From contig WGMI01000004.1 in the NCBI GenBank assembly GCA_016125155.1, forward strand, positions 1 through 61,732: DNA of 61,732 nt. Direction: 5' to 3'. Under the pieces are notes generated by a model. That model ran no database searches. It had not been told where the DNA came from and saw only the letters and a program-made list of their open reading frames with translations. Position 1 is the first letter of the stretch, and each line of letters begins with the position of its first letter. This document shows, one piece after another, positions 1 to 7,787 of the stretch. Source of the stretch: a bacterium. GTDB lineage: Bacteria > Bacteroidota > Bacteroidia > Flavobacteriales > Schleiferiaceae. The position numbers and the translations under genes were made by a program.

Positions 1-166
1 TACTTGGCGCAAACCGCTTCGGTTTTTGTTGCCCAAACCTTTGGTCGATCCCCTGATCAAACACGAAGGCTTCAGTGTCCTCTCTGTGGTCTGGGAAGTG
101 CGCTATACCCTCACCGACACCCTTTATATTCCGCTCAATGCGGTGAAGAATCCGGTAACGTTGTAA
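1..166 (+). CDS. 3' end of an unrecognised gene (partial)
   Basis: An open frame runs in from the left edge and ends at TAA 164-166, giving the last 54 residues of a protein. The visible part is basic at first and then rich in Val, Tyr and Leu (it includes SVLSVVWEVRYTLTD), which could be alternating beta-strand sequence. No family can be named from so short a tail. No strong terminator follows it before the convergent tRNA-His gene. That this is coding rests on the uninterrupted frame and plausible composition only. Confidence 0.45.
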   Translation, partial: TWRKPLRFLLPKPLVDPLIKHEGFSVLSVVWEVRYTLTDTLYIPLNAVKNPVTL

Positions 167-228
167 TATCGTAAAGCAATAGGGCCGCGCCTTAGCGTGA
201 CCCTATTCAAATTGCCCTAATCCAATTC

Positions 229-306
229 TGGGGTGGATGACCGGGTTCGAACCGGCGACCTCTAGTGCCACAAACTAGCGCTCTAACCAGCTGAGCTACA
301 ACCACC
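229..306 (-). tRNA. tRNA-His (GTG anticodon)
   Basis: The minus strand folds as a tRNA: a D-arm with AGCTCAG, an anticodon stem CTAGT/ACTAG enclosing TTGTGGC (anticodon GTG), and a T-arm GCCGG-TTCGAAC-CCGGT. The extra 5' G (G-1) opposite C73 is the tRNA-His identity element. CCA is encoded at 231-229. In my alignment acceptor pair 5-68 reads as T-T, which a covariance model would settle. A TAnnTTTG box lies about 75 nt upstream at 389-382. Confidence 0.96.
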
Positions 307-381
307 GTAAGCAGAGAACCTCTTTTTGTGTCCCCGAAGAATGCACCGAAGCGCCTTTTGTACAACCCATTTAGAGGGGTG

Positions 382-389
382 CAAATATA
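382..389 (-). promoter_or_regulatory. Bacteroidota -7 box for tRNA-His
   Basis: On the minus strand the sequence reads TATATTTG, an exact match to the TAnnTTTG box. It lies about 75 nt upstream of the tRNA 5' end. I could not identify a convincing -33 TTG. Confidence 0.5.
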
Positions 390-454
390 ATACAGCAACC
401 CTTCATACGCGAAAACGCGCCCCACCCGACCCACCACCCAATCCCCCGGGCTTC

Positions 455-462
455 TAACTTTG
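455..462 (+). promoter_or_regulatory. Bacteroidota -7 box ahead of the glycosyltransferase
   Basis: TAACTTTG matches TAnnTTTG exactly and ends only 7 nt before the ATG at 470. Any transcript from it would have almost no 5' leader. No clear -33 TTG is present. Confidence 0.45.
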
Positions 463-469
463 GTGTTTC

Positions 470-1567
470 ATGGAGCTTCTCTTCTTCACCCCCTGGCATC
501 CCCACCCCAACAACCCCACGCTCGGGAACTTTATTCTCCGCCAGGCCGAACTGCTCCGCCAACGACACCGGGTGCGCTTGGTCGGATGGACCACCGAAGC
601 AACGCAAAAACAGCTCGAAGTGCAGGAAGAAGGACCCGACCACCTCTTTCTGCATTTCAACGGATCTTCCTGGCGCCAGACCCATCGGGCCTACACCCGC
701 CTTCGCCAGTGGGCTACGGCCGGAACTCCTCCCGAAGTCCTCGTGGGCTGCATCCCCCACCAAAGCGGTCTCTGGGCCCGCCGACTGCACAAGTGGCATC
801 CACACGCCCCCCTGCTGTACATCGAACACTGGTCGGGTCATCTGCCCGAGCGGGGCGCGACCCTCAGCCTCAAGCAACGCATTCAACTCCGGGCCGGGCT
901 CAAACGCGCCCAGACGGTCTTGCCCGTCAGCGAACAACTCGGACAATTGCTCCATCAGCGCTACGGAAACCCCTTTCGGGTATGGCGCAATCCCGTCGAT
1001 CCCACCTTGTTCTACCCCCAAGCAGAAAAACAATTCGACTTTGTGCACCTCTCTACCCTCGATTCCAACAAAAACCCCTTGGGCATTCTCCGCGCTTTTG
1101 CCCAGGTGCTCCGCTTCCATCCACAGTCCACTTTGTCGATCGGGGGAGATGGCCCTACAGAACCACTGAACGCTGAAGTTCAACGCCTTGGGATACAGAA
1201 ATCGGTCGAAGTACACGGACCTCTATCGTATTCCGAAGCCGCGCGCCGCATTCGGCTCGGGCGTTGTTTGGTGCAGTTTAGCGGGTACGAAAACCTCCCC
1301 TGTACGATCAGCGAGGCCCTCACCGCTGGGTTGTGGGTGGTGAGCAGCCGAGTGGGCGGCATTGCCGAAGTAGTACGGCACGGCCATTGCGGCACCCTGG
1401 TTGCCCCCGGAGACCACGACGCACTCCAGTCTGCCATGGAGGAGTTTCTCAGGATGCCCATTCAAACGAAGGCGACCTATCGCGAATCGGATCCCGAATA
1501 CCTCCTCGACCAATTCGACCAAGTGCTCCGCGACCTTCCGAAACCCCATTCCACTGTTCGCACATGA
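470..1567 (+). CDS. glycosyltransferase family 4 (GT-B fold)
   Basis: This 365-aa protein is probably a nucleotide-sugar-dependent glycosyltransferase that adds a sugar to a surface glycan. The N-terminal half carries a group-1 style opening (LLFFTPWHPHPNN, then GNFILRQAELL). The linker LPVSEQLGQLL is near residue 151. The C-terminal GT-B domain has IGGDGPT near 224 and an EX7E motif at Glu274/Glu282 (GYENLPCTISEALTAG), followed by SSRVGGIAEVV. The ATG at 470 was chosen because the family start follows it and a -7 box sits just upstream. The stop overlaps the next start (ATGA), so it is co-transcribed with a sulfotransferase; glycan assembly and sulfation is a reasonable inference. The acceptor and sugar are unknown. 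Confidence 0.9.
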   Translation: MELLFFTPWHPHPNNPTLGNFILRQAELLRQRHRVRLVGWTTEATQKQLEVQEEGPDHLFLHFNGSSWRQTHRAYTRLRQWATAGTPPEVLVGCIPHQSGLWARRLHKWHPHAPLLYIEHWSGHLPERGATLSLKQRIQLRAGLKRAQTVLPVSEQLGQLLHQRYGNPFRVWRNPVDPTLFYPQAEKQFDFVHLSTLDSNKNPLGILRAFAQVLRFHPQSTLSIGGDGPTEPLNAEVQRLGIQKSVEVHGPLSYSEAARRIRLGRCLVQFSGYENLPCTISEALTAGLWVVSSRVGGIAEVVRHGHCGTLVAPGDHDALQSAMEEFLRMPIQTKATYRESDPEYLLDQFDQVLRDLPKPHSTVRT

Positions 1568-2370
1568 CCCCTGCCCCTTCACCAAGAGCCCTATTGGTCG
1601 GAGGCTTGGGCGGCAGCGGCACCCGGGTCTTTTCCGAACTGCTCGAAGCCATGGGATTGATGGCACCCGCCTTGGTCAACAGGTCTCTCGACGACCTGAT
1701 TGTGAGCACGATGCTCTCCGACTCCACGATGCGCACTGGAGCAGACCCTCAAAAAATGACGCACTTTTTAACCGAGTTTAAAACCTACCGATCAGGCCAA
1801 TCTACCGAAGGCCAAATCGATCGGTGGCTGTTGGCCCTACAGCGCACCCGCCACCCTATTTTGCCGCAAAAAAGAAGCGAGCTCCTGGCCCGCTTCGAGC
1901 AGTGGAGCACCGCCCCGGGAATTCGGTTCTTTAAAGAGCCCAACCTCCACCTTTTCTTCCCCGAACTGTTGCGCGCCGATGCGGAACTCAAGGCCCTGTA
2001 TGTGGTCCGAGACGGTCGCTATATGGCGCATTCGAACAACCGCAACCAACTCGAGCGCTGGGGCGACTTTTTTGGGCTTTCCAACCGCCTTGCCCCCGAC
2101 GAAGCCCAGTTTCGGTTGTGGGCGGCCTCTGGCCTTCGGGTCCAGGCCCTGTGGCGCAAATTCGGTGCCTATCGCATTCGGATTGTGCGACTGGAAGACT
2201 TGCTCATGAACCCCAGCGCAACCGCCGAATCGTTGCTCGAGTGGCTCGATACCGGGTTGAGGCTCCCCGAACCTTGGGTGTTCCAACCGGCATCCGTCGA
2301 AAGCCGCTCGATTCAACACCCGGGCAAACCCGAATGGGAAGAGGCCTTGCAGACTTTGGGATATTTTTAA
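1564..2370 (+). CDS. sulfotransferase family protein
   Basis: This 268-aa protein is a likely PAPS-dependent sulfotransferase. The N-terminal VGGLGGSGTRVF (residues ~12-23) is a P-loop-like 5'-phosphosulfate binding motif. VVRDGRYMAHSNNR (~145-158) has the arginine/serine pattern of the 3'-phosphate binding segment. The ATG at 1564 overlaps the glycosyltransferase stop by 4 nt; the frame is open further upstream, but that part lies inside the glycosyltransferase gene and is not part of this protein. The substrate is unknown, but co-expression with a GT4 enzyme suggests a glycan or lipid carrier. The gene ends inside a 25-bp perfect tandem duplication that repeats its final codons. Confidence 0.82.
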   Translation: MTPAPSPRALLVGGLGGSGTRVFSELLEAMGLMAPALVNRSLDDLIVSTMLSDSTMRTGADPQKMTHFLTEFKTYRSGQSTEGQIDRWLLALQRTRHPILPQKRSELLARFEQWSTAPGIRFFKEPNLHLFFPELLRADAELKALYVVRDGRYMAHSNNRNQLERWGDFFGLSNRLAPDEAQFRLWAASGLRVQALWRKFGAYRIRIVRLEDLLMNPSATAESLLEWLDTGLRLPEPWVFQPASVESRSIQHPGKPEWEEALQTLGYF

Positions 2371-2411
2371 CCTTATTTTAAACTTCTATTTTTAACCTTA
2401 TTTTAAACTTC
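2362..2411 (+). repeat. perfect 25-bp tandem duplication across a stop codon
   Basis: Positions 2362-2386 and 2387-2411 are identical 25-mers, each beginning TATTTTTAACC and ending TTTTAAACTTC. The first copy contains the last two codons (Tyr-Phe) and TAA stop of the sulfotransferase. The second lies in the spacer before the peroxidase gene. Confidence 0.97.
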
Positions 2412-2446
2412 GAACGTCGATGCGCGTCTGAAAGCGAAAATCCCCC

Positions 2447-3604
2447 ATGAAACAAACGCACTTTTCTTGTTTTCTCTGGACCGCACTTTGGGCGCTGGGG
2501 GCCTGTTCACCCGACGACGCCAAAGACCCCACCCCTCAACCCGATCCCATTTCGAGTCGGTTCAACTTTGACTTAAACGAGCTTCCGGAATACTTTGCCG
2601 GAGAACCCACCCACTACGCCCTCGATCCGTCCAATTCCAATACCCCACCAAGCAACTTGCCCACCGCGGAGGGCATCACCCTCGGCCGGGTGTTGTTCTA
2701 CGACAAAGCCCTGAGTCTAGAGCAAACCTTGGCCTGCGCCGATTGCCACCAAGCGTCCATGGGTTTTGGGGATACCGCCCGGTTCAGCCTCGGGTTCAGT
2801 GGAGGGCGCACAGGGGCCCACAGCATGCGTCTGGCCAATGCCGTTTATTTTGGATCGGGCCAGATGTTCTGGGATCGCCGAGCCGCCACGCTCGAAGCCC
2901 AAACCACCGAACCTATTCAGGATCGAATCGAAATGGGATTCGATGCCAACCAAGGCGGTCTTGATTCTTTGGTGCGCCGGCTCGAACAGACCGATTATTA
3001 CCCCATTCTGTTCGAAGCCGCCTTTGGCGACCGAACCCTCAATCCGGAGCGCATTCAAAAGACACTGGCCCAGTTTGTCCGGGCCCTGCAGAGCTACGAC
3101 AGCCCCTTCGACCAGGGATTTGCCTCGGTATTCAACCCTGCCTTGGGCGATGGGGGATTGATGATCCCCTTTCCGAACTATTCCACTGCGGAAAACAACG
3201 GAAAGCGCTTGTTCTTGCTCCCGCCCAACCAAGGCGGAGCCGGTTGTCAAGGCTGCCATGTAGCCCCCTCGTTTGCCTACAACCCAGCCGCCCACAGCAA
3301 CGGTCTCGACCCAGGAGAAACCGTCTTCTTTAAGAGCCCTTCTCTGAAAAATGTCGGCCGCGACGGACACTTTATGCACGACGGGCGTTTTTCGAACCTC
3401 GTAGAAGTCGTAGAGCATTACAACAGCGGCATTCAGTATGGCATAGCGCTCGACCAGCGGTTGCTGGTGGGCAATACCCAAAATCCGCTGCGGCTCAATC
3501 TCACTCCTACCGAAAAAGCCGATTTGGTGGCCTTTCTCAAAACCCTCGACGATCCGGTATTGGCCACCGACCCAAAATTCGCCGATCCTTTCCTGAGCCA
3601 CTAA
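2447..3604 (+). CDS. di-heme cytochrome c peroxidase / MauG family lipoprotein
   Basis: This 385-aa protein probably reduces H2O2 in the periplasm with electrons from cytochromes. It begins with a lipoprotein signal ending LGAC (Cys20). Two c-type heme motifs are visible: CADCH at 97-101 and CQGCH at 267-271. The spacing of about 170 residues is typical of CcpA/MauG enzymes. Other family signatures are GRVLFYD near 80, SMRLANA near 126 and FMHDGRF near 305. The C-terminal segment LTPTEKADLVAFLKTL is typical of the family. It follows the sulfotransferase by about 75 bp. Peroxidase versus MauG-like oxidation cannot be decided from sequence. Confidence 0.9.
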   Translation: MKQTHFSCFLWTALWALGACSPDDAKDPTPQPDPISSRFNFDLNELPEYFAGEPTHYALDPSNSNTPPSNLPTAEGITLGRVLFYDKALSLEQTLACADCHQASMGFGDTARFSLGFSGGRTGAHSMRLANAVYFGSGQMFWDRRAATLEAQTTEPIQDRIEMGFDANQGGLDSLVRRLEQTDYYPILFEAAFGDRTLNPERIQKTLAQFVRALQSYDSPFDQGFASVFNPALGDGGLMIPFPNYSTAENNGKRLFLLPPNQGGAGCQGCHVAPSFAYNPAAHSNGLDPGETVFFKSPSLKNVGRDGHFMHDGRFSNLVEVVEHYNSGIQYGIALDQRLLVGNTQNPLRLNLTPTEKADLVAFLKTLDDPVLATDPKFADPFLSH

Positions 3605-3670
3605 GGGAAGTACGAAGGAGTGGACGCCTTCTTTTGACCCGACACACGCCGTCGGATTGAAAAAAATTGC

Positions 3671-3678
3671 TACTTTTG
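3671..3678 (+). promoter_or_regulatory. -7 box for rplS
   Basis: TACTTTTG matches TAnnTTTG. It lies about 95 nt before the rplS start and immediately upstream of a strong hairpin (3681-3707). A TTG lies only 11 nt upstream, which is too close for a standard -33, so the -33 element is uncertain. Confidence 0.5.
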
Positions 3679-3680
3679 CC

Positions 3681-3707
3681 GTCCCGCAAACCAACCCTTT
3701 GTGGGAC
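3681..3707 (+). promoter_or_regulatory. hairpin in the rplS 5' leader
   Basis: GTCCCGCAAA (3681-3690) pairs over 10 positions, with one G-T wobble, with TTTGTGGGAC (3698-3707) around the 7-nt loop CCAACCC. It begins 2 nt after the -7 box, so it would lie at the very 5' end of the rplS mRNA. A ribosomal-protein leader or mRNA-stabilising stem are possible roles; both are inference. Confidence 0.55.
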
Positions 3708-3773
3708 GCGATTCGACCGCTGGCGAAGCGATCGCGCATGTCGACCGCGGACAAACCGATGTTTTTTACTGTC

Positions 3774-4130
3774 ATGAACCTGATTCAGTACGTAGAAGAG
3801 CAGTTCACCGCCAACGCCAAAGTGGCCGAATATCCCGCCTTTGGAGCCGGAGATACGATTACGGTATACTATCAAATTCGCGAAGGCGAAAAAGTGCGCA
3901 CGCAGTTTTTTAAAGGGGTCGTATTGCAGCGCCGCGGAAAAGGAGCCACCGAGACCTTCACCATCCGCAAGATGTCGGGCAACATTGGCGTGGAACGGAT
4001 TTTCATGTTGAACAGCCCCGGAATCGAGAAAATCGAGATGAACAAGAAGGGATCGGTTCGCCGTGCCCGGATTTTCTACCAGCGCGACTTGACCGGAAAA
4101 GCCGCCCGGATTAAGGAAAAGAGAATGTGA
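3774..4130 (+). CDS. rplS: 50S ribosomal protein L19
   Basis: This 118-aa protein matches L19, a large-subunit protein at the 30S-50S interface. Recognisable features are MNLIQYVEEQF at the start, FGAGDTITVYY (~23-33), GVVLQRRGKGATETFTIRK (~48-66) and the C-terminal SVRRARIFYQRDLTGKAARIKE. The frame is open about 39 codons upstream, but ATG 3774 gives the usual family length and N-terminus, so the upstream part is read as a leader. It is monocistronic here, with a -7 box, a leader hairpin and an intrinsic terminator. Confidence 0.97.
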   Translation: MNLIQYVEEQFTANAKVAEYPAFGAGDTITVYYQIREGEKVRTQFFKGVVLQRRGKGATETFTIRKMSGNIGVERIFMLNSPGIEKIEMNKKGSVRRARIFYQRDLTGKAARIKEKRM

Positions 4131-4151
4131 GCACAACGCTCAGGTAATACA

Positions 4152-4179
4152 AAAACCGCTTCTTGTGAGCGGTTTTTTT
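4152..4179 (+). terminator. intrinsic terminator of rplS
   Basis: AAAACCGCT (4152-4160) pairs with AGCGGTTTT (4168-4176) around TCTTGTG, and the 3' arm runs into a tract of seven T. It begins about 20 nt after the rplS stop. Confidence 0.9.
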
Positions 4180-4194
4180 ATTGCTGGAGAAGGC

Positions 4195-4443
4195 ATGGAG
4201 CGCGCGATTAGGGGTATTCGAATTTTGAGGCGAAAGGAAAGCCGGATTCGATCCATCAAACTGTTGTCGATCAACAACCGTCACTACGCCGTGGTGATTT
4301 GGATCGGCTTTTTGGGCTTTACCTTTTATAAAAAGCGATACGAATTCGACAAACCCGACGAGGCGTTGCACTACTACGAAAACACCTTGATTCGGCACTT
4401 TGGCAAACCCCAGCCCGAAGATGCTCGGCTGTGGCTATTTTGA
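4195..4443 (+). CDS. small hypothetical protein
   Basis: ATG 4195 opens an 82-aa basic protein with a hydrophobic stretch (YAVVIWIGFLGFTFY, ~40-54), followed by KKRYEFDKPDEALHYYENTLIRHFGKP. It starts just after the rplS terminator and converges on the OmpA-family gene, overlapping its 3' end by 9 nt. I recognise no family. The composition looks protein-like, and the ordered charged/aromatic tail argues for a real gene. Confidence 0.5.
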   Translation: MERAIRGIRILRRKESRIRSIKLLSINNRHYAVVIWIGFLGFTFYKKRYEFDKPDEALHYYENTLIRHFGKPQPEDARLWLF

Positions 4444-6402
4444 GCGGACCACAAACACGGTCCTGCGGTTGAGTGCCCTGCCCGATTCGGTTTCGTTCGA
4501 GGCCACAGGGACTGATTCTCCCAGCCCCTTGTAGCTCAAACGGGCAGCGGGAACTCCGGCCCGGCTCAGGTGTTCAAAAACCACCTTGGCGCGGCGGGTA
4601 GAGAGCTCGAGATTGGCTTGGTCGGCGCCAACATTGTCGGTATGGCCTTGGATTTCGACCTTGAGCCGAGGCTGTCCCTTGAGATACACGGCAAAAGCGT
4701 CGAGTAGGGCCGCCGAAGCTGGATCGATTTCGGCAGAATTGGTCGGAAAGCGAAGATCGTTGAGCCGGAATTCAGGTCCCTCGGCGAGTTTGCGCGCCTC
4801 GAGCCCGCCCTCTTGCACCCCTGTCTCGGTCTGATCGTCGATCAAACGGGCGCTAAAAGCCACATCGGGCTGTTTGACCTGCAGGAGAACCGCCTCGCCC
4901 GCTTTGATCTGCACCGCCGCGGCATATTCTCCCGTCTCTCGGTCGATGTCGATTTGGGTCTTTTCTCCGGTGCTTAGCTTTTTGAGCTCGATGGTGGCCT
5001 GAGGTGAGATTTGAGCGGGGTCTTCATTCAATTTGCCCTTGAGCAACACCACCCGCTCGGGCTTGGCGTTTGGGTGAAGCGCGAATTGGTAGAGTTCGTA
5101 GTCCCCTTTGTTCCCCGGCTTTTTGCTCGAATAGTAGGCCGTGTTGCCGTCTAAGCTGACAAACAGCCCCACATTGTCTTTGTCGGTATTGATGGGATAG
5201 CCCAAATTGGTCGGTTTACTCCACTGTTGGCCGTCGTATTTGCTCCAGTACAAATCGTAGCCCCCCATGCCGGGATGCCCATCGGAGCTGAAGTAGAGCG
5301 TTCGGCTGTCCGAATGCAAAAACGGGGTTTTGTCCCCCCCGGGGGTATTGATCAGCCTGCCCATATTGACGGGATCGGACCACTGACCTTGGGTGGTGCG
5401 CTTGCAGACGTACAAATCGAGCCCTCCCAGCCCCCCTTTTCGGTTGCTCGCAAACACCAATTCGTCTCCATTGGCCGAGACCGAGGGTTGAGACTCCCAG
5501 CTGCCCGCCAAGTTGATGGGCTCGGGCAATCGCTCGGCAGGGCTCCAACCCTCCTTGCTCCGAACACTGGTGTAGAGATCGCATTCGAGGTAACCCGTAT
5601 CGTTGGGCTGACAGATGGTAAAAAACAAGCGTCGGTTGTCGGCGGTAATGCTCGGACCGCCTTCGTTGTATTTCTCGTTGAACGGCGGTGGCAACGCTTC
5701 GCCCCGTTCAAAACCCGCCGTCGTTTTGCGCGCCATCGAAAACTCTTCAACCATGCGGCTCCCTCCGGCCGGGCCCGAATATTTGTCGCGTTTGAGCGAT
5801 TTGCGCGTAAAGAAAAACAACTCCATGTCGGGCGAAAGACACCCCAAATATTCGTCGGCTGGGGTCGAGATGCCCGGAACAGGCACGGGATCAAAAGCCA
5901 CTGGGGCCGCCAACAATAACGCCCTGACCGTAAGGGCCTCCAACTCGGTTTGGGCCTCGGGTACCAGAGCGGGATCGCGATCGGGATGTTTGAGGTAGGT
6001 CTGCAGATAGGTCTCGGCCTTAGCGGGTTTACCCGATTGGGAAAGGATAAGCCCGAGAAAGAAATAGACCTCGGCTTTGTAGTCCGGACACACGGCGATG
6101 AGTTGCTCCCATTGGGCCTCGGCGGGCAGGAACTCGGCCTTCCGAAAATGCCATTCGCCCAGCAAATAGCGCGCATCGGCGTTCTTGGGGTCGAAATCCA
6201 CGGCCTTGTCCAAATAGCGCTTGGCCTCGCCTAAATTCCCCATCTTCCACGCCTTGAGCGCTTTGGGCACCTGATCGGCCGACAAGGCTTCCGCAGCGAT
6301 ATGGCACTCGCCGAGTTCAGGAATCTCGGTTTGGGCCAGGAGCCGGCCATTCTCTATCGTCAATCCGACACTCAACAGTCCAATCCACCAGTGCTTCTTC
6401 AC
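4435..6402 (-). CDS. TPR-PD40-OmpA family protein (PorE-like architecture)
   Basis: This 655-aa exported protein has a signal peptide (to about residue 24, LLAQ). TPR-like helices follow (~30-160, for example ADARYLLGEWHFRKAEFLPAEAQWEQL). Then come PD40/WD40-like beta-propeller repeats (~175-440; LFFTRKSL, LVFASNRKGGLGGLDLYV, LYFSSDGHPGMGGYDLYW). A short beta-rich carboxypeptidase-regulatory-like segment (~450-530) precedes an OmpA_C peptidoglycan-binding domain (~545-655; IQGHTDNVGADQANLELSTRR). This order is that of PorE, a T9SS component that ties the machine to the cell wall. PorE is a lipoprotein, and no lipobox Cys is visible here, so the assignment stays at architecture level. It overlaps the symporter gene by 4 nt and is last in the run. 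Confidence 0.85.
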   Translation of the reverse strand: MKKHWWIGLLSVGLTIENGRLLAQTEIPELGECHIAAEALSADQVPKALKAWKMGNLGEAKRYLDKAVDFDPKNADARYLLGEWHFRKAEFLPAEAQWEQLIAVCPDYKAEVYFFLGLILSQSGKPAKAETYLQTYLKHPDRDPALVPEAQTELEALTVRALLLAAPVAFDPVPVPGISTPADEYLGCLSPDMELFFFTRKSLKRDKYSGPAGGSRMVEEFSMARKTTAGFERGEALPPPFNEKYNEGGPSITADNRRLFFTICQPNDTGYLECDLYTSVRSKEGWSPAERLPEPINLAGSWESQPSVSANGDELVFASNRKGGLGGLDLYVCKRTTQGQWSDPVNMGRLINTPGGDKTPFLHSDSRTLYFSSDGHPGMGGYDLYWSKYDGQQWSKPTNLGYPINTDKDNVGLFVSLDGNTAYYSSKKPGNKGDYELYQFALHPNAKPERVVLLKGKLNEDPAQISPQATIELKKLSTGEKTQIDIDRETGEYAAAVQIKAGEAVLLQVKQPDVAFSARLIDDQTETGVQEGGLEARKLAEGPEFRLNDLRFPTNSAEIDPASAALLDAFAVYLKGQPRLKVEIQGHTDNVGADQANLELSTRRAKVVFEHLSRAGVPAARLSYKGLGESVPVASNETESGRALNRRTVFVVRSK

Positions 6403-7787
6403 GCGTCGGTCAATTGAGGTTCGCTGACGGCCACCACCTTAGACACGGCCATATCGCCTGTTACATTCACGACGGTGCGGCACATATCGAGGATTCGGTC
6501 TACGGGCAAAATAATCGCGATCCAAGCTGGATTGAGCCCAACAGATTCGAGGACGATCAAAAGCATGATCAACCCCGCCCCGGGAACCGCCGCTGTTCCA
6601 ATAGACGCGAGAACCGCCGTGAGCACGATGGTGAGTTGATGGGCCGTATTGAGTTCGATCAGGTGAAATTGGGCGAGAAACACCACCGCCACGGCCTGGT
6701 ACAAACTGGTACCGTCCATATTGACCGTGGCCCCAATTGGGAGCACGAAGCTGCTGACTTTTTCAGGGACTTTGAGCCCGTCGTGGACCACCTCCATGGT
6801 GACGGGCAAGGTGGCGGCGCTGCTCGAGGTACTGAACGCCAAAAACTGAGCGGGACTGACTTTCTGAAAAAATTCGGTATAGCGAAAGCCCCGGTCAAAG
6901 AGGCGCATCAGGAGCGGATAGACTCCAAAGAGCATGGCACACAGCCCTGCCAAAACCACCAGCGTATACCCCCCCAACACCGCAAATACCTGGGTCATTA
7001 CGCTCGGGTCGTCTCCGGCCAATTCGGCCATATTCCCGGCCATGAGGGCGAAGACGAAATAGGGCGCGCCCTTCATGACCACGTCGACCATTTGGACAAA
7101 CACGGCATCGCCCGAGCGAAAAAACGCCACCATGGGCTGGCTGGTTTCCGGCGACAAGCCCAATAGGGCAATTCCGAAGAACAACGCGAAGAAAATAACC
7201 TGCAACATCAGGCTGTCGTTGAAGCTTAAGAAAATGTTGCTCGGAACCATATCGACCAAAAACGCGAGCGGCCCCCGAGACTGAATTTGTTGAGCTTCGG
7301 CCATTTTGGTGGCGATTTTATCGTTTTGCTCCGTGGGCTGTCCGTCAGCCGAGGGGGGCGAAGCGGTCGGATACAGCCGTTGTCCATCGGCAGAAGCCAC
7401 TTGGGGGTTCGCTTCGAGCCACTGTTCGTACGCCATTCGGTTCTTGGTGCGCTGAGCGGGGTCCAATCGGCTCCCCGGTTGAAAGGCATTGACCAATACC
7501 AAGCCGAGCGAAATGGCGACCACCGTTGTGCTCAGGTACAGCCCAAGGGTCTTAAAGCCCAACCGACCGAGGGCGCCGAGGTCCTTCATCCCAACGATGC
7601 CGGTCACCACCGAAAAGAGCACCAGGGGCACGGCAATCAGCTTGAGCAGATTGATAAAAATCGTTCCAAAAGGCGCGATCCAATCGAGGGTGAACCGATT
7701 GAAGTGCCATTTGGCTCCGGCATAGGCCCAAGCCACGCCCAAAATCATGGCCAGTACGATTTGCAAATGGACGGGAATGCGCTTCAC
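6399..7787 (-). CDS. dicarboxylate/amino acid:cation symporter (DAACS family)
   Basis: This 462-aa inner-membrane transporter belongs to the GltP/GltT/DctA family and imports glutamate/aspartate or C4-dicarboxylates with Na+ or H+. Visible hallmarks are the serine-rich re-entrant loop FSTSSSAATLPVT (~315-327), the cation-binding motif TVNMDGTSLYQA (~355-366) and AVPGAGLIMLL (~400). About 8 hydrophobic segments are present. A hydrophilic insert of about 55 residues after TM3 (~105-160) is longer than usual. It overlaps aroC upstream and the OmpA gene downstream by 4 nt each, so the three are translated as a coupled unit. Substrate and coupling ion cannot be read. Confidence 0.93.
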   Translation of the reverse strand: MKRIPVHLQIVLAMILGVAWAYAGAKWHFNRFTLDWIAPFGTIFINLLKLIAVPLVLFSVVTGIVGMKDLGALGRLGFKTLGLYLSTTVVAISLGLVLVNAFQPGSRLDPAQRTKNRMAYEQWLEANPQVASADGQRLYPTASPPSADGQPTEQNDKIATKMAEAQQIQSRGPLAFLVDMVPSNIFLSFNDSLMLQVIFFALFFGIALLGLSPETSQPMVAFFRSGDAVFVQMVDVVMKGAPYFVFALMAGNMAELAGDDPSVMTQVFAVLGGYTLVVLAGLCAMLFGVYPLLMRLFDRGFRYTEFFQKVSPAQFLAFSTSSSAATLPVTMEVVHDGLKVPEKVSSFVLPIGATVNMDGTSLYQAVAVVFLAQFHLIELNTAHQLTIVLTAVLASIGTAAVPGAGLIMLLIVLESVGLNPAWIAIILPVDRILDMCRTVVNVTGDMAVSKVVAVSEPQLTDA

